Positions 38,983-48,696 of a stretch of DNA of 64,000 nt are shown here, one piece after another; the first letter of the stretch is position 1, and each line of letters begins with the position of its first letter. The notes below the pieces were generated by a model that ran no database searches, was not told where the DNA came from, and saw only the letters and a program-made list of their open reading frames with translations. The stretch spans positions 1 to 64,000 of the IMG/VR virus record IMGVR_UViG_3300017767_005578, one strand, 5' to 3'. The position numbers were made by a program, and so were the translations under genes. The DNA is from a virus.

Positions 38983-39016
38983 TATATATTTCATAAATTA
39001 GTAAAAAGAAAAAGAT

Positions 39017-39784
39017 ATGCCAATACCATTAGCACTAGCACTAGCACCAGCAGTAATCCAAGCAGGAACAGGTATCTACCAGGCTGTAAGAGGTAATCAG
39101 TTGAGAAGCTCTATGGATAGACCAACTTATGAAATCCCTCAAGAGATTTTAGATAGCTTAACAGATGCTCAAATCCAAGCTCTAAGAGGTATGCCTGCTG
39201 AACAGAAAGAACAATATTTAAGCAATATAATGAGAGCGCAACAGGCTTCTTTTGATGCTATGGGTGATAGAAAAGCAGGATTGGCAGGATTGCCTGGGGT
39301 TCAGCAAACAGCTTTGGATGCTTATAGAAATATGTTGTCAATGGATGCTCAACAAAGGCAAGCGAATGAGCAGGCTTTACAGAACACTAGAGGCGTTGTT
39401 GCAGGTTTTAAGGATAAAGAATTTGAGTACAATCAAGCTTTGCCTTATCAACAAACTATGGCAGCGGCAGAAGGAATGACAGGAGCAGGAATGCAAAACA
39501 TTATGGGTGGTGTTCAGGCAGGTTCTCAAATGGGATTAGACGCTATGCAGTTTAATCAGTATATGAATGCTTTAGGTGGTTCAGGATCTACTGTTCCAAC
39601 TACAGTTGCTTCAACAACAGCTACTGTTCCAACTAATCCAACTTTTCCTCCACCTAACAACATGGGTATATATAACCAAGGTCAAGCATCTCCTTTTAAT
39701 AATGATTACTCGTTTGGGAATATTTATAACAACAGTAGTCTTCGTTATAATCCTGATAACAAATTTAAAATACCAGGGCAATGA
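39017..39784 (+). CDS. ejection protein, T7 gp14-like by position
   Basis: 255 residues. It starts MPIPLALALAPAVIQAGTGI, a hydrophobic helix that could insert in a membrane, then becomes Gln/Ala/Met-rich helices (QQRQANEQALQNTRGVV; AGMQNIMGGVQAGSQ), with a Thr/Pro-rich C-terminus. Small, Gln/Ala-rich proteins with a membrane helix, encoded just before two larger internal proteins, match the T7 gp14-gp15-gp16 set by layout. Such proteins form a channel through the host envelope for DNA entry. Role inferred. Confidence 0.55.
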   Translation: MPIPLALALAPAVIQAGTGIYQAVRGNQLRSSMDRPTYEIPQEILDSLTDAQIQALRGMPAEQKEQYLSNIMRAQQASFDAMGDRKAGLAGLPGVQQTALDAYRNMLSMDAQQRQANEQALQNTRGVVAGFKDKEFEYNQALPYQQTMAAAEGMTGAGMQNIMGGVQAGSQMGLDAMQFNQYMNALGGSGSTVPTTVASTTATVPTNPTFPPPNNMGIYNQGQASPFNNDYSFGNIYNNSSLRYNPDNKFKIPGQ

Positions 39785-39981
39785 TTTCAGATAACTTAGG
39801 AATATATAATTCGTATAAAAGGGCAAAAGCTATGGATGAGGTAAGGTCTACACCTTTTTCTCCTCCGCAGGCTGAAAGTTCACCAGAGATGGGAGGTGAT
39901 GATAAAACTAAAAAATTTACTCCAGAGGATCATAAAAGATACAATGAGTTAAGAAGGCGTATGTCTATAAAAAGAAGGTAA
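39781..39981 (+). CDS. small charged protein (66 aa)
   Basis: Starts MISDNLGIYNSYKRAKAMDE, overlapping the previous gene by 4 bases (ATGA), and ends with an Arg/Lys-rich helix (HKRYNELRRRMSIKRR). It contains a short Pro/Ser-rich linker (TPFSPPQAESSPE). The coupling suggests it is part of the ejection-protein set; its function is unknown. Confidence 0.55.
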   Translation: MISDNLGIYNSYKRAKAMDEVRSTPFSPPQAESSPEMGGDDKTKKFTPEDHKRYNELRRRMSIKRR

Positions 39982-39986
39982 CTATA

Positions 39987-41588
39987 ATGGCAAAGAAAAA
40001 CAACCCTACAGGTTTATCTACAGGACAAGGAAAAGGTGCGGCTCAAGTTTTTGGGAACACTTATAATCCTTATTTTAAGGAAAGGCTAACAGAGGCAAAA
40101 AAGAAAGACGAAGAGGTTACTGATGCTATAGCTAAGGCTTCTGATATGAGTCAGTTATGGTCTAGGGATGTTGGTACTTTTAAGCCAATGGTTAATGATT
40201 TGCAGCAGTTTTATAGAGACAATGCTAGAGCAATAATTAAAGGTGATTTTGATGCCACACTTAAGCTTAGGCAGAAGCAGAATGAAATGGCTCAACATGT
40301 TGCCTCATCAAAAGATACTCAAAAGTATGCTAACGAGTTGTTAAAGTTGATAAACAAGCCAGGTTCTAATTATACAGAAGAGTCTAGACAGAAGGTTTTT
40401 GACTTTGTTAGTGAAGCCCAAGCTGGAAATTTTGATACTTCAGGATTGATATTAAGTGAAAAATATGATGCGGCAGATACCTTGAAGGCTATGACCGATG
40501 AGATTAGTAAAATAAAATATGATTATGACACGCCTGTAGTAAAAACAATAGGAGGTAAGAAAGTTATGATAAACAAAGGTGTTCAGTCTACTGAAGGGAT
40601 TGAATTTATTGTGGATTCATACATAGATAAAGATATTAAATTTTACGGTGAAGAAGCTAGGAAATATTACACTCCAGAAAGAAGGCAAGAGCTTATAGAC
40701 AAAGGGGTAGCAGCAGCAGGATCAACTCAGCAAGCTTATGGATTTACGGATTATACTCAACCTAGACCAACACAAAGAGGTCAAGAAAAAATAGAGGCTG
40801 CTAATAGAAGAAATATTTTATTAGGAACAGTTCATTATGATAAAGACACTGATAAGGCTAACGTAGAGCTTTCTAACTTAGTGAATCAAATAAACAAGTC
40901 TTATGGTAAACAGCAAATTATTAAAGCTGTAAGAGAAACTCCTAAAGAAAACCCAAGATTAGCAACAACTTCTGTGGTTATAACTATGTCTAATGGGGAT
41001 AAAAAGGTAATACCTTTAGGTGTAGGTTTTGAGGAGCAGTTAAACTCGTTTATAAACAACACAGGGGTAGAAAATGTTATTACTAATGAAGAAAGGGTTA
41101 GTGGTAGTCCATACACCAAGCCTAAAGATTATTTAGAGGTTCAAGAAGGCGATCAAGGTGTTCATGATTGGAAATTTGCATTCAAGAAAATGGCAGCTTT
41201 TTCTAAGGGTATTAAAAATATATTTACAGACTTAGACGGCTCTGCAACGAGTCAGTGGATAGGAGGTTTTGCCTCAAGCGAAAACCAAGCGAAAATGAAA
41301 GAAGTAAAAGGTTCTCTTTCGAGTTCAAATGAAAAAACAAGAGAGGGAGCTTGGTCTGATTTATTGACTGAATCTTGGTCGGGAGCAAATCATGACGGCA
41401 AGTCTATATCTTCGGTAAAAGCAGAAAGTGCTTCTGGTTCTTCAGATTATATTACAATAACTTATAGCGATGGCACTACATCAGCAGAGATAAAAACAAA
41501 CTCTGATGGCTTCACTAACCTTTTAAAAGGTTTAGGAAGTAAAACCTCAAAGCTATTACCTCCATTAAAATTCCCACCAAAACCATAA
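39987..41588 (+). CDS. putative internal virion protein (533 aa)
   Basis: Starts MAKKNNPTGLSTGQGKGAAQ, then long charged helices (KERLTEAKKKDEEVTDAIAK; LKLRQKQNEMAQHVASSK). The C-terminal third is Ser/Lys-rich with less structure and ends PPLKFPPKP. It lies between the small hydrophobic-N-terminus protein and the giant protein, the place of T7 gp15 in that layout. Probably ejected with DNA; no enzymatic motif is visible. Confidence 0.5.
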   Translation: MAKKNNPTGLSTGQGKGAAQVFGNTYNPYFKERLTEAKKKDEEVTDAIAKASDMSQLWSRDVGTFKPMVNDLQQFYRDNARAIIKGDFDATLKLRQKQNEMAQHVASSKDTQKYANELLKLINKPGSNYTEESRQKVFDFVSEAQAGNFDTSGLILSEKYDAADTLKAMTDEISKIKYDYDTPVVKTIGGKKVMINKGVQSTEGIEFIVDSYIDKDIKFYGEEARKYYTPERRQELIDKGVAAAGSTQQAYGFTDYTQPRPTQRGQEKIEAANRRNILLGTVHYDKDTDKANVELSNLVNQINKSYGKQQIIKAVRETPKENPRLATTSVVITMSNGDKKVIPLGVGFEEQLNSFINNTGVENVITNEERVSGSPYTKPKDYLEVQEGDQGVHDWKFAFKKMAAFSKGIKNIFTDLDGSATSQWIGGFASSENQAKMKEVKGSLSSSNEKTREGAWSDLLTESWSGANHDGKSISSVKAESASGSSDYITITYSDGTTSAEIKTNSDGFTNLLKGLGSKTSKLLPPLKFPPKP

Positions 41589-41591
41589 AAA

Positions 41592-44500
41592 ATGCCAGAC
41601 AGTATAAGTATAAATATCCCAGAATACGGTAGTTTCACTAAAGAGCAACTTCAAGAAGAGTATGGTGAAAATTGGTTACAAGCGATAGATCAGCTCAATG
41701 GAACTGTTGATGTTCCTGATTATGGTAGTTATAGCTACTCAGAATTAAAAGAATCTTATGGCGAGAACATTGAGGATGCTTTAGACCAACTTTCGGGTAA
41801 AAAAAAAGACCAAGAAGAGCCTCAAGAAGAAGTTCAAGAAGTGGTTCAGGAAGAACCTCAAGAGGTGGTTCAAGAAGATACGGAATCTGTATCGGAAGAT
41901 GGTTCTTTGGAATCTCAAGATTGGAGGGGTGAGCAAAAGAAGTCAGTAACTCCTGTTGTAACTTCTGACGAAGAGACTTTTAAATCTTTACAACAACAAG
42001 GAAGATTAGAAGAAGAGAAAAAGGAAGAGTTTTTAGAGGCTTCAGAACAAAAAGCAGAGTCTGATTTTAGACCTAAAGAAGAAAAAGGAGGTCAAGAGGC
42101 TGTTTCTAAATTTTTAACAGAAAACAATTTTAGCTCTTTAGACGCACTGCCTACTGAGTTTTTAGAAACAATAAAAGAGCAAAATCCTACTGTGTTTAAC
42201 ACAGATATAGAAAGAAATTTATACTCTGCTAGAAACGAAGAATTAACAAGCATTTCAAAATCTTATTTAGAAAACAGAAAAAATGCTATTCAATCAGAAG
42301 AAGTTTCGGCTGGAAAGACAGAAGAAGAGGCTAAGAAAATAGCAGATTTAGAGATACAAGATGAAACTGGTAGAATTGGTATTTCTAGTCTAGGGTATGA
42401 TGAAGATGAAATAAACCAATACAAAGGTGCGATAAAAAATAGGTCAAATGCTTTATTAAAAATAAGCAAGATAAAAAGAGACCCTAGTAAAAAAGCAGAG
42501 TTAGAAAAGCTACAGGAAATAGTTAAAGTTTCTGATAAAAAAATATCAGAATTAAGAGAAAACTCAGACAAGGCTTTTATAGATGAAAACGGTGATGTAA
42601 ACAAAGACCTTAAGGAGGATGTAAAGCAAAGAGAAATAGGTTTTGAAAAAGAGTATAAATCAGATTACGTTAAGCTCCATGATAGACTAAAGTTAGAGAT
42701 AGCCAAGAGAGATGCTCTTAGAGAAAACTTTGTTAAAACATTAACTCCTGAGCAGTATCAAAATTTTGGTGGAGATAAGTTTATAATAAACAAAGGAACA
42801 GATAACGAGCAAGAAAAAGGTGCTTATGCTACTGTTGATAATATACTAGGAGGTAAGGATGCTGATTATTCTGAATATTTCATGGGAGATATTTATGATG
42901 CTAAATTAAAAGCAAAATCAGAATCTTATGTAGAGGCTTACGACGATGCTGATAGAAACATCACAGCACTATCAAGGTTATTATTACTCAACGAAGACCC
43001 TGCTGCTGTAGAAAGAGGTTGGGGTACTGTTTTTAGTGCAGAGGATAGTGAGTTTTATTTACCAGGTTTAGACAAGTTTGGTGAGGTTGTTACGTCTTTT
43101 GGTGAATCTATTTATGAGGAAATAACAGGAGTGGACTACAGCTCTAATCTTGATTTTAGGCAAAATGCAGTTAATATCCTTCAAGACGAAGGAATGAAAC
43201 TGACCGAAGAGCAAATAGAAGCAGGGGAAAAGAATTTTTCAGAAAAACTAGGAGAAACTTTAGGGGTTTCAGGGGCGATAGGTTTAGAGATTCTAGCAAC
43301 TAGAAATGTTATAGGTGGCGGTTACAAGCTTTTAAACATACCTAAATATTTGTCTAAAATTTCTTACTTAAGAAAAAGCCCTAAGCTTGTTAAGTTTTTA
43401 GACAACACAGCAGAAATAGTAACAGAAGGTTTAGCTTTTGAACTTGCTGATGATAGAACAGATTTCTTCATGGGTGCGGCAGAGTCTACTTCAGCAAAAG
43501 GTTTTGATGCTTTAATAAGTAAGCTTTCCAAGTCTAAGTATGGTAAGTTCCTAAAGTACTTAGATAATTACGCAGGTAGATTTGCAAAAGAGGTTACATC
43601 AAGAACGGTTGGTGGTGTTACAGAGGAGTATGTTGGTGATTTTGTTTCTGAAGGTGTTAAGAATGGATTCTTCACAGAGGAGCAATATAAAAATGTTTTT
43701 GGAGAGGGCGAAGAAGGTGTAGAGAAGTTTTTACTTACTCTAGGGTCTGTTGGGTTTATGACCTTCCCTACAGGATTTGTAGAAGCTGCTAAGAAGAGAG
43801 CTGAAGGAGACCCTACGGGTTCTTTAGCACAAGCTATAGAGGCTTATGAGTCAGCTCAGAACCCAGAGGTTACTACTGAAAAAGTTAAAAAATCAATAGA
43901 AAATCTTACTAACACACTAAAAGGAGAAGATGTTGATTTAGAAGGTTTAACAGATGAGAAAAAATTAGAGATTATTGGTTTAGATGTTTTTGATAAGAAC
44001 CAAAGAGCAGTAGACGCTAAAGAGAAAGATGCTGAGATTGAGAAAATAGTAGGAGAAGAAGTGGAGTCAGAACCTCAAAGACTAGATGATATGTCTGAAG
44101 AGGAACTAGAGGCATACGCTAAGGAGAATGATATAGATGTATCAGAGTTAAAGAAAAAAGCGAAGGCTAAAGAACCTCAAAGACTAGATGATATGTCTGA
44201 AGAGGAGTTAGAGGTATACGCTAAAGAGAATGATATAGATGTATCAGAGCTAAAGAAAAAAGCGAAGGCTACAGAAGCTAAAACAGAAGAAGTTACAACT
44301 GAAGAAACTACTGAAGATGCTTTAACTTCTGAAACTGTAACAGATAAAAAGGGAAGAACACTTACTTATTTTGAAAATACAGAAACTAAAGACGGTATAA
44401 CAAAAACCACTTATACATTTAACAGAAGTGACAAAGATTCTTCTCAAAGAAATACAACTGGGGTTAAACCAGAAGTAGCTTTAGATAATAAAGGATATGA

Positions 44501-47500
44501 GGTAACAGAAGACTCTGCTCCAGTTGGTGCAAAAATAAATAAAGTTTTTGAAGTTAGAGTTGATAAAAACAATCCCAATAAAGCAGCTGCTACTGTAGAA
44601 TTTATATCAGAAGATGGAAAAATTTTTAGAGGTGAAGTAAAGTTAAAGCAAACACAACAAGCTACAACTGATACAACTACTGAAGAGGTTGTTGAGGAAG
44701 GTGACACATTTACTCAAGAAGAATTAGACCAAGAGATAACCAAAGATAACTTACAATCAACAATAGATAAAATAGACTCTTTACAGAAAAAGATAAGAAG
44801 TACTACAAAATCTGATCTAGGTTTTTCTGCTGCTTTGGATGCTGTTCTTACTCTTACAAAAGCAGCTTTAAAAACAACTAAAACTTTTAGAGATGCTTAC
44901 AATATTGCTGTCTCTAAATTTAGAGACCAAGACGGTTATAAAAAACTAACTGATGAGCAAAAAAACAAATTAGATTCTTTTTCTGAAAAAGAATTTAAAG
45001 ACGCTTTAAAAGAAGAGTCAGAGAAAGCAGTTGAGCGAGGTGGCACATTTAATAAAGCAAAAGAAGCGTATAAGAAGGCTGGGGAATCAGGTTTAGATAC
45101 AAAAGAATCAATTTCAGAATCTTTTAAAACAGTAGAAAGAGCAGACTGGTATAAGTCTTTAAGCAAAGAAGACCAACAAGAAATAAAGGCAGACTATGTA
45201 AATAGGCTTGTTCCGAACTTTGAATCAGAGGGTAAGCCTCCTAAAAAGAACAGAAAAGGAATACCTAAGCTTGATGAGTCTAAAAAGATTATAACCACCG
45301 AAAAGCAACAGTTAAAAAAGAGATTAATAGAGCAGAGAAAAGGTGCTAACAACTTAAGAAAATCACAACAAAAAATGATTGATGATTTGTTTGAGTCTAT
45401 AGAAACCAATTCAAAAAGCTTAACGAAAGCACAGCTAAAAGCAGCCTTAAAAAGAGCAGCAAAAGCAGACCCTGCTAAGATTAATGATTTCTTAGAATTA
45501 AGAGATAGCATAAACAAACAACTAAAAAAAGGAGAGCTAAAAGAAAAGAAAGCTGAGGCAAAAAGAATACAGTCAAGATTAAAAAGAAAAGCTAAAAAAA
45601 CTACAGGTTTTAGAAAGTCTTTAGCGTTGGATTTATCCAGGTTAAACATAAACAGAGTAGATGACATAGACGCTTTCCTAGATGCTGCTAATGGACTTAT
45701 TAAGTCTTTAGATGGTAAGGCTAGTATGAAAGATGTTAAAGATCAAACACAAGACATAATAGCTAAAGCATTAGATGCAGAAACTAAGTTTAGAGAAAAA
45801 AAACAAGAACTTATTGAAGAAGCTTTAAAAGAAGAGTATGATGCAGCAAACCTTAGCATGTCTTTTGAAGAGTATAGAAAATTAAAAGAAGAGCAATCTA
45901 AACAGGATGCCAAAGATAAAAAGTTAGAAGCAGCAGCCGAAGCTAGAGAGGATATGGTTAATTGGCTTAACTCTAGAATTGATAAGTTAAGAACTGATTT
46001 TAATGACCTAACAGACGGAATGACTGAGAGGCAAAAGGCAATCGTAAAAGATTTAATTAATGCTAAAAATCTTCTTAATAAAAAAGACGGTAAGGGAGAA
46101 TACTTGTTATTGGATAGTGAGTCTTTAATGGATTTGCATTCTGCAATAGATGAGGTTTTCACTTTTAATTCAACAGCAGGTGTTAATAAAATTGCAACAG
46201 CTTTAAAGTCAATTAAAAAAGCAGAAACATTTAGGATTAAGCTAAACAATATGATTGATGCTGGATTATTTACTAAAGGAATATTTGGTAAAAACACAGG
46301 TAACTTATCAGCTTATGCTAAAGCAGCTACAATATCAGAAAGGGCTGCTAAAGATTTTGCATCTATTCTTTTTGGAGAATATAACAAAAGCTGGAATAAA
46401 ACTCAAGAAGAAACAGAAGCATTCCTAAAAAGAAGAGCAAAAAAAAGAGATGAGCTAAAGATAAAAGAAAGACAGTCTAATAAAATTGGCGTTATATCTT
46501 GGTTAACACAAGAAGATGAAGGATTGACTGTCGAGGAGTCTAACAAAAACTTAAAAGAGAAAATTGAATCTTTAAAGAATCAGATAAAAAAATTAAAAGA
46601 AGTTGGTAGAACAAAAGGTAAGAGTTATAGGATAACTAAAAGAGCAGAAACAAGAAAGGCTGAATTATTAGAAAAAATAGTAAAAGACTTAAATTTAGAT
46701 AGTATAGAAACTAAGGTAGACCCTGTAACAGGAGAAAGTAATTTAGAAAATCTTTTAACACCTAACGAAAAGGAGTTTTTAAACTTTTTAAAAGACGAAT
46801 TTGAGCAGTTGAAAGAGCCTTTAGCAGAATCTTATCTAAACGCTAAGGGGGAAGAAATTACTTTTGTAAAAAACTACCTACCTACTTTTGCTAAAAAATT
46901 AGGTGCAAAATCTGATGTAGAACTTGATAGTGATTTTTCATCTACAGGTATGTCGGCAGATCCTTCTGGTAGAACTATTCAAAGAACAGAAGTAGATACA
47001 ACAGGAAACACTTCTTATAATTTTGATGTGTTAGGAACTACAGAAGCTGGTTATGGTCAAATATCAAATGACATTAATTCGCTTTTTGAAAAACAAGTTT
47101 TAATTAATGTTGTTAAATCTAAGCCTGTAAAAAAACTATATATACAAGAAGGTCAAGATCTAGCTGACCAGTATAATGTTTTACAAGAAAGGGTTAAAAC
47201 ATTAATTAATAAGAGAAACCCCAACTTCGCAAGAGATATTGGTCTTGCTAACGAGTATTATAGATTTGCTGAAAATGCTGTTAGAAACACTATTGCTCTA
47301 CCTCTAAGGAATACTTTTCAGTTAGCTAAACAGTTAGCTCCTATTGTTTTAAATACCGCAATAAAGAACCCTGTATTTTTTGCTCAAGGGTTTACTTTAA
47401 CAACTCTTTCAATGGGGAAAAACAGACAGTTTGTTGATGCTTTGTTAAAAAAAGCGTCAAATACATCTTTAAGGGTTTTGGAAGGAGACGAGAGTTTAGC

Positions 47501-48647
47501 AAAAACAAAATCATTAGCTGAATACATTCAAGGTAAGGTAATGAGGGGTGAAACTCTAAGTAAAATAGAAAAAAAGTTTTTATCTAAAATAGGGGGAGGT
47601 GCTTTAACTTTTGCGGATAGGTTAGCCAGTCAAGGCTCTTGGCTTTCTTTCTACATGGCAGAGAGAGCAAAACAAGAAAAAGGAAATAAAGACTGGTCTT
47701 TTGACATAGAGGAGGAGTCTAAAAACCCAAACACAGCAGCGGCAGAGAAGGCTAATGTAGAATCGGATTGGGTCAACAACAAATCAGATGTTACTACAGC
47801 TCCTGAAGAATGGTCGAAGCCAGGTGTTCATTCAAATATAAAACGAATATTTTTCTTATTTAAAAGTTTTGCTATTAACCAAACTTATAATGCAGTTTTA
47901 GATATTAGAAACATAGCTTACGGTGTAGGTGGTAAAGGTGAAATGACTACTAAACAAAGACAGCAAGCAGTCAAAGCATCAACATCAGGTCTTGTGGGTG
48001 CTTTAGCTTCTATGTGGATGTTTGAGATGATTAAGTCTAGCTTGGTGAATCCTATGTTGGATGAAATAGTAGAGTCTTTGTTCGATATAGATGATCCAGA
48101 TGAAGATAAAGAAGTTTTTGACGAAGACGCTTTAGCAGAAAACAGTAAGGATGCTTTATTAAAAGCCTCTTTAGATTTAGCTATTGGTGGCTGGCCCGAT
48201 ATTGCAGGTCCAACATATCTAAAACAACAGCTTAATAAACACTTTTTTATTAATCCTGCTAAAGAGAAATATGAAAAAATGAAGGCTGATAACGAAGCGT
48301 TAAATTTAGATGAAAAATTAGAGCCGTTTAAAGAGTGGGACAATAAGGTTTTTTATGATAAATATGAAGTTCCTGGTTCTATTGGTTTGTTTAAATCGTA
48401 TACAGAGCAAACGCTTAAAAATGCACAAATAATTTCAGGCGAAAAGTATATACCTTCTTATGATGATGTTTATGACGAAGAAACCCTTGTTGATTTAGGA
48501 AGCGAAGGCGAAACATTGGCTATGTTAAATTTCCTTGCGTTAGTAATGCAACATGGAGATTTAAAACTTCTTACAGACAGGGCTATTAAAAACAAAGAAA
48601 AACAAATAAAAAGAGAGTCAGAGCTGAGAAAGAAAGAAAATAAATAG
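41592..48647 (+). CDS. giant virion (ejection) protein, 2351 aa
   Basis: The largest gene of the window. The N-terminus has two short beta-hairpin-like repeats (IPEYGSFTKEQLQEEYGENW; VPDYGSYSYSELKESYGENI). Long charged coiled-coil regions alternate with Ala/Gly-rich hydrophobic stretches (LGVSGAIGLEILATRNVIGG; LTLGSVGFMTFPTGFVEAA). A 34-residue repeat, LDDMSEEELEAYAKENDIDV, occurs twice in tandem (about residues 827-894). The C-terminal 450 residues (TFADRLASQGSWLSFYMAE, then FFLFKSFAINQTYNAVLD) resemble large polyvalent phage proteins injected with DNA. No RNA-polymerase or lysozyme motif is seen. Probably forms the inner core or the ejection channel, like T7 gp16 by place and size. Confidence 0.6.
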   Translation: MPDSISINIPEYGSFTKEQLQEEYGENWLQAIDQLNGTVDVPDYGSYSYSELKESYGENIEDALDQLSGKKKDQEEPQEEVQEVVQEEPQEVVQEDTESVSEDGSLESQDWRGEQKKSVTPVVTSDEETFKSLQQQGRLEEEKKEEFLEASEQKAESDFRPKEEKGGQEAVSKFLTENNFSSLDALPTEFLETIKEQNPTVFNTDIERNLYSARNEELTSISKSYLENRKNAIQSEEVSAGKTEEEAKKIADLEIQDETGRIGISSLGYDEDEINQYKGAIKNRSNALLKISKIKRDPSKKAELEKLQEIVKVSDKKISELRENSDKAFIDENGDVNKDLKEDVKQREIGFEKEYKSDYVKLHDRLKLEIAKRDALRENFVKTLTPEQYQNFGGDKFIINKGTDNEQEKGAYATVDNILGGKDADYSEYFMGDIYDAKLKAKSESYVEAYDDADRNITALSRLLLLNEDPAAVERGWGTVFSAEDSEFYLPGLDKFGEVVTSFGESIYEEITGVDYSSNLDFRQNAVNILQDEGMKLTEEQIEAGEKNFSEKLGETLGVSGAIGLEILATRNVIGGGYKLLNIPKYLSKISYLRKSPKLVKFLDNTAEIVTEGLAFELADDRTDFFMGAAESTSAKGFDALISKLSKSKYGKFLKYLDNYAGRFAKEVTSRTVGGVTEEYVGDFVSEGVKNGFFTEEQYKNVFGEGEEGVEKFLLTLGSVGFMTFPTGFVEAAKKRAEGDPTGSLAQAIEAYESAQNPEVTTEKVKKSIENLTNTLKGEDVDLEGLTDEKKLEIIGLDVFDKNQRAVDAKEKDAEIEKIVGEEVESEPQRLDDMSEEELEAYAKENDIDVSELKKKAKAKEPQRLDDMSEEELEVYAKENDIDVSELKKKAKATEAKTEEVTTEETTEDALTSETVTDKKGRTLTYFENTETKDGITKTTYTFNRSDKDSSQRNTTGVKPEVALDNKGYEVTEDSAPVGAKINKVFEVRVDKNNPNKAAATVEFISEDGKIFRGEVKLKQTQQATTDTTTEEVVEEGDTFTQEELDQEITKDNLQSTIDKIDSLQKKIRSTTKSDLGFSAALDAVLTLTKAALKTTKTFRDAYNIAVSKFRDQDGYKKLTDEQKNKLDSFSEKEFKDALKEESEKAVERGGTFNKAKEAYKKAGESGLDTKESISESFKTVERADWYKSLSKEDQQEIKADYVNRLVPNFESEGKPPKKNRKGIPKLDESKKIITTEKQQLKKRLIEQRKGANNLRKSQQKMIDDLFESIETNSKSLTKAQLKAALKRAAKADPAKINDFLELRDSINKQLKKGELKEKKAEAKRIQSRLKRKAKKTTGFRKSLALDLSRLNINRVDDIDAFLDAANGLIKSLDGKASMKDVKDQTQDIIAKALDAETKFREKKQELIEEALKEEYDAANLSMSFEEYRKLKEEQSKQDAKDKKLEAAAEAREDMVNWLNSRIDKLRTDFNDLTDGMTERQKAIVKDLINAKNLLNKKDGKGEYLLLDSESLMDLHSAIDEVFTFNSTAGVNKIATALKSIKKAETFRIKLNNMIDAGLFTKGIFGKNTGNLSAYAKAATISERAAKDFASILFGEYNKSWNKTQEETEAFLKRRAKKRDELKIKERQSNKIGVISWLTQEDEGLTVEESNKNLKEKIESLKNQIKKLKEVGRTKGKSYRITKRAETRKAELLEKIVKDLNLDSIETKVDPVTGESNLENLLTPNEKEFLNFLKDEFEQLKEPLAESYLNAKGEEITFVKNYLPTFAKKLGAKSDVELDSDFSSTGMSADPSGRTIQRTEVDTTGNTSYNFDVLGTTEAGYGQISNDINSLFEKQVLINVVKSKPVKKLYIQEGQDLADQYNVLQERVKTLINKRNPNFARDIGLANEYYRFAENAVRNTIALPLRNTFQLAKQLAPIVLNTAIKNPVFFAQGFTLTTLSMGKNRQFVDALLKKASNTSLRVLEGDESLAKTKSLAEYIQGKVMRGETLSKIEKKFLSKIGGGALTFADRLASQGSWLSFYMAERAKQEKGNKDWSFDIEEESKNPNTAAAEKANVESDWVNNKSDVTTAPEEWSKPGVHSNIKRIFFLFKSFAINQTYNAVLDIRNIAYGVGGKGEMTTKQRQQAVKASTSGLVGALASMWMFEMIKSSLVNPMLDEIVESLFDIDDPDEDKEVFDEDALAENSKDALLKASLDLAIGGWPDIAGPTYLKQQLNKHFFINPAKEKYEKMKADNEALNLDEKLEPFKEWDNKVFYDKYEVPGSIGLFKSYTEQTLKNAQIISGEKYIPSYDDVYDEETLVDLGSEGETLAMLNFLALVMQHGDLKLLTDRAIKNKEKQIKRESELRKKENK
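44070..44273 (+). repeat. tandem 102-bp coding repeat (2 copies)
   Basis: Bases 44070-44171 and 44172-44273 are near-identical, period 102 (34 codons), encoding EPQRLDDMSEEELE(A/V)YAK and the following SAP- or Rho-N-like helix pair. High DNA identity suggests recent duplication and possible copy-number variation. Confidence 0.8.
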
Positions 48648-48696
48648 CCAAAAACTCAAAAATAAAAATTAACTATATTTATAAAAAATAATTAAG

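Noticed and set aside
45194-46297. Long minus-strand frames inside the giant gene (157 and 184 codons)
   Set aside because: Mirror frames of Lys/Glu-rich coiled-coil sequence, giving Ser/Leu/Phe-rich products; no leaders.
41592-48647. Virion RNA polymerase in the giant gene
   Set aside because: Some crAss-like phages carry one, but no DxDxD-type catalytic motif was seen here.
18206-48681. Set of late promoters with TATATTT (18206, 28659, 38985, 48674)
   Set aside because: The -7-like boxes recur upstream of genes, but no consistent TTG box was found at the right distance and the site at 18206 is too near its ATG; noted but not annotated as promoters.
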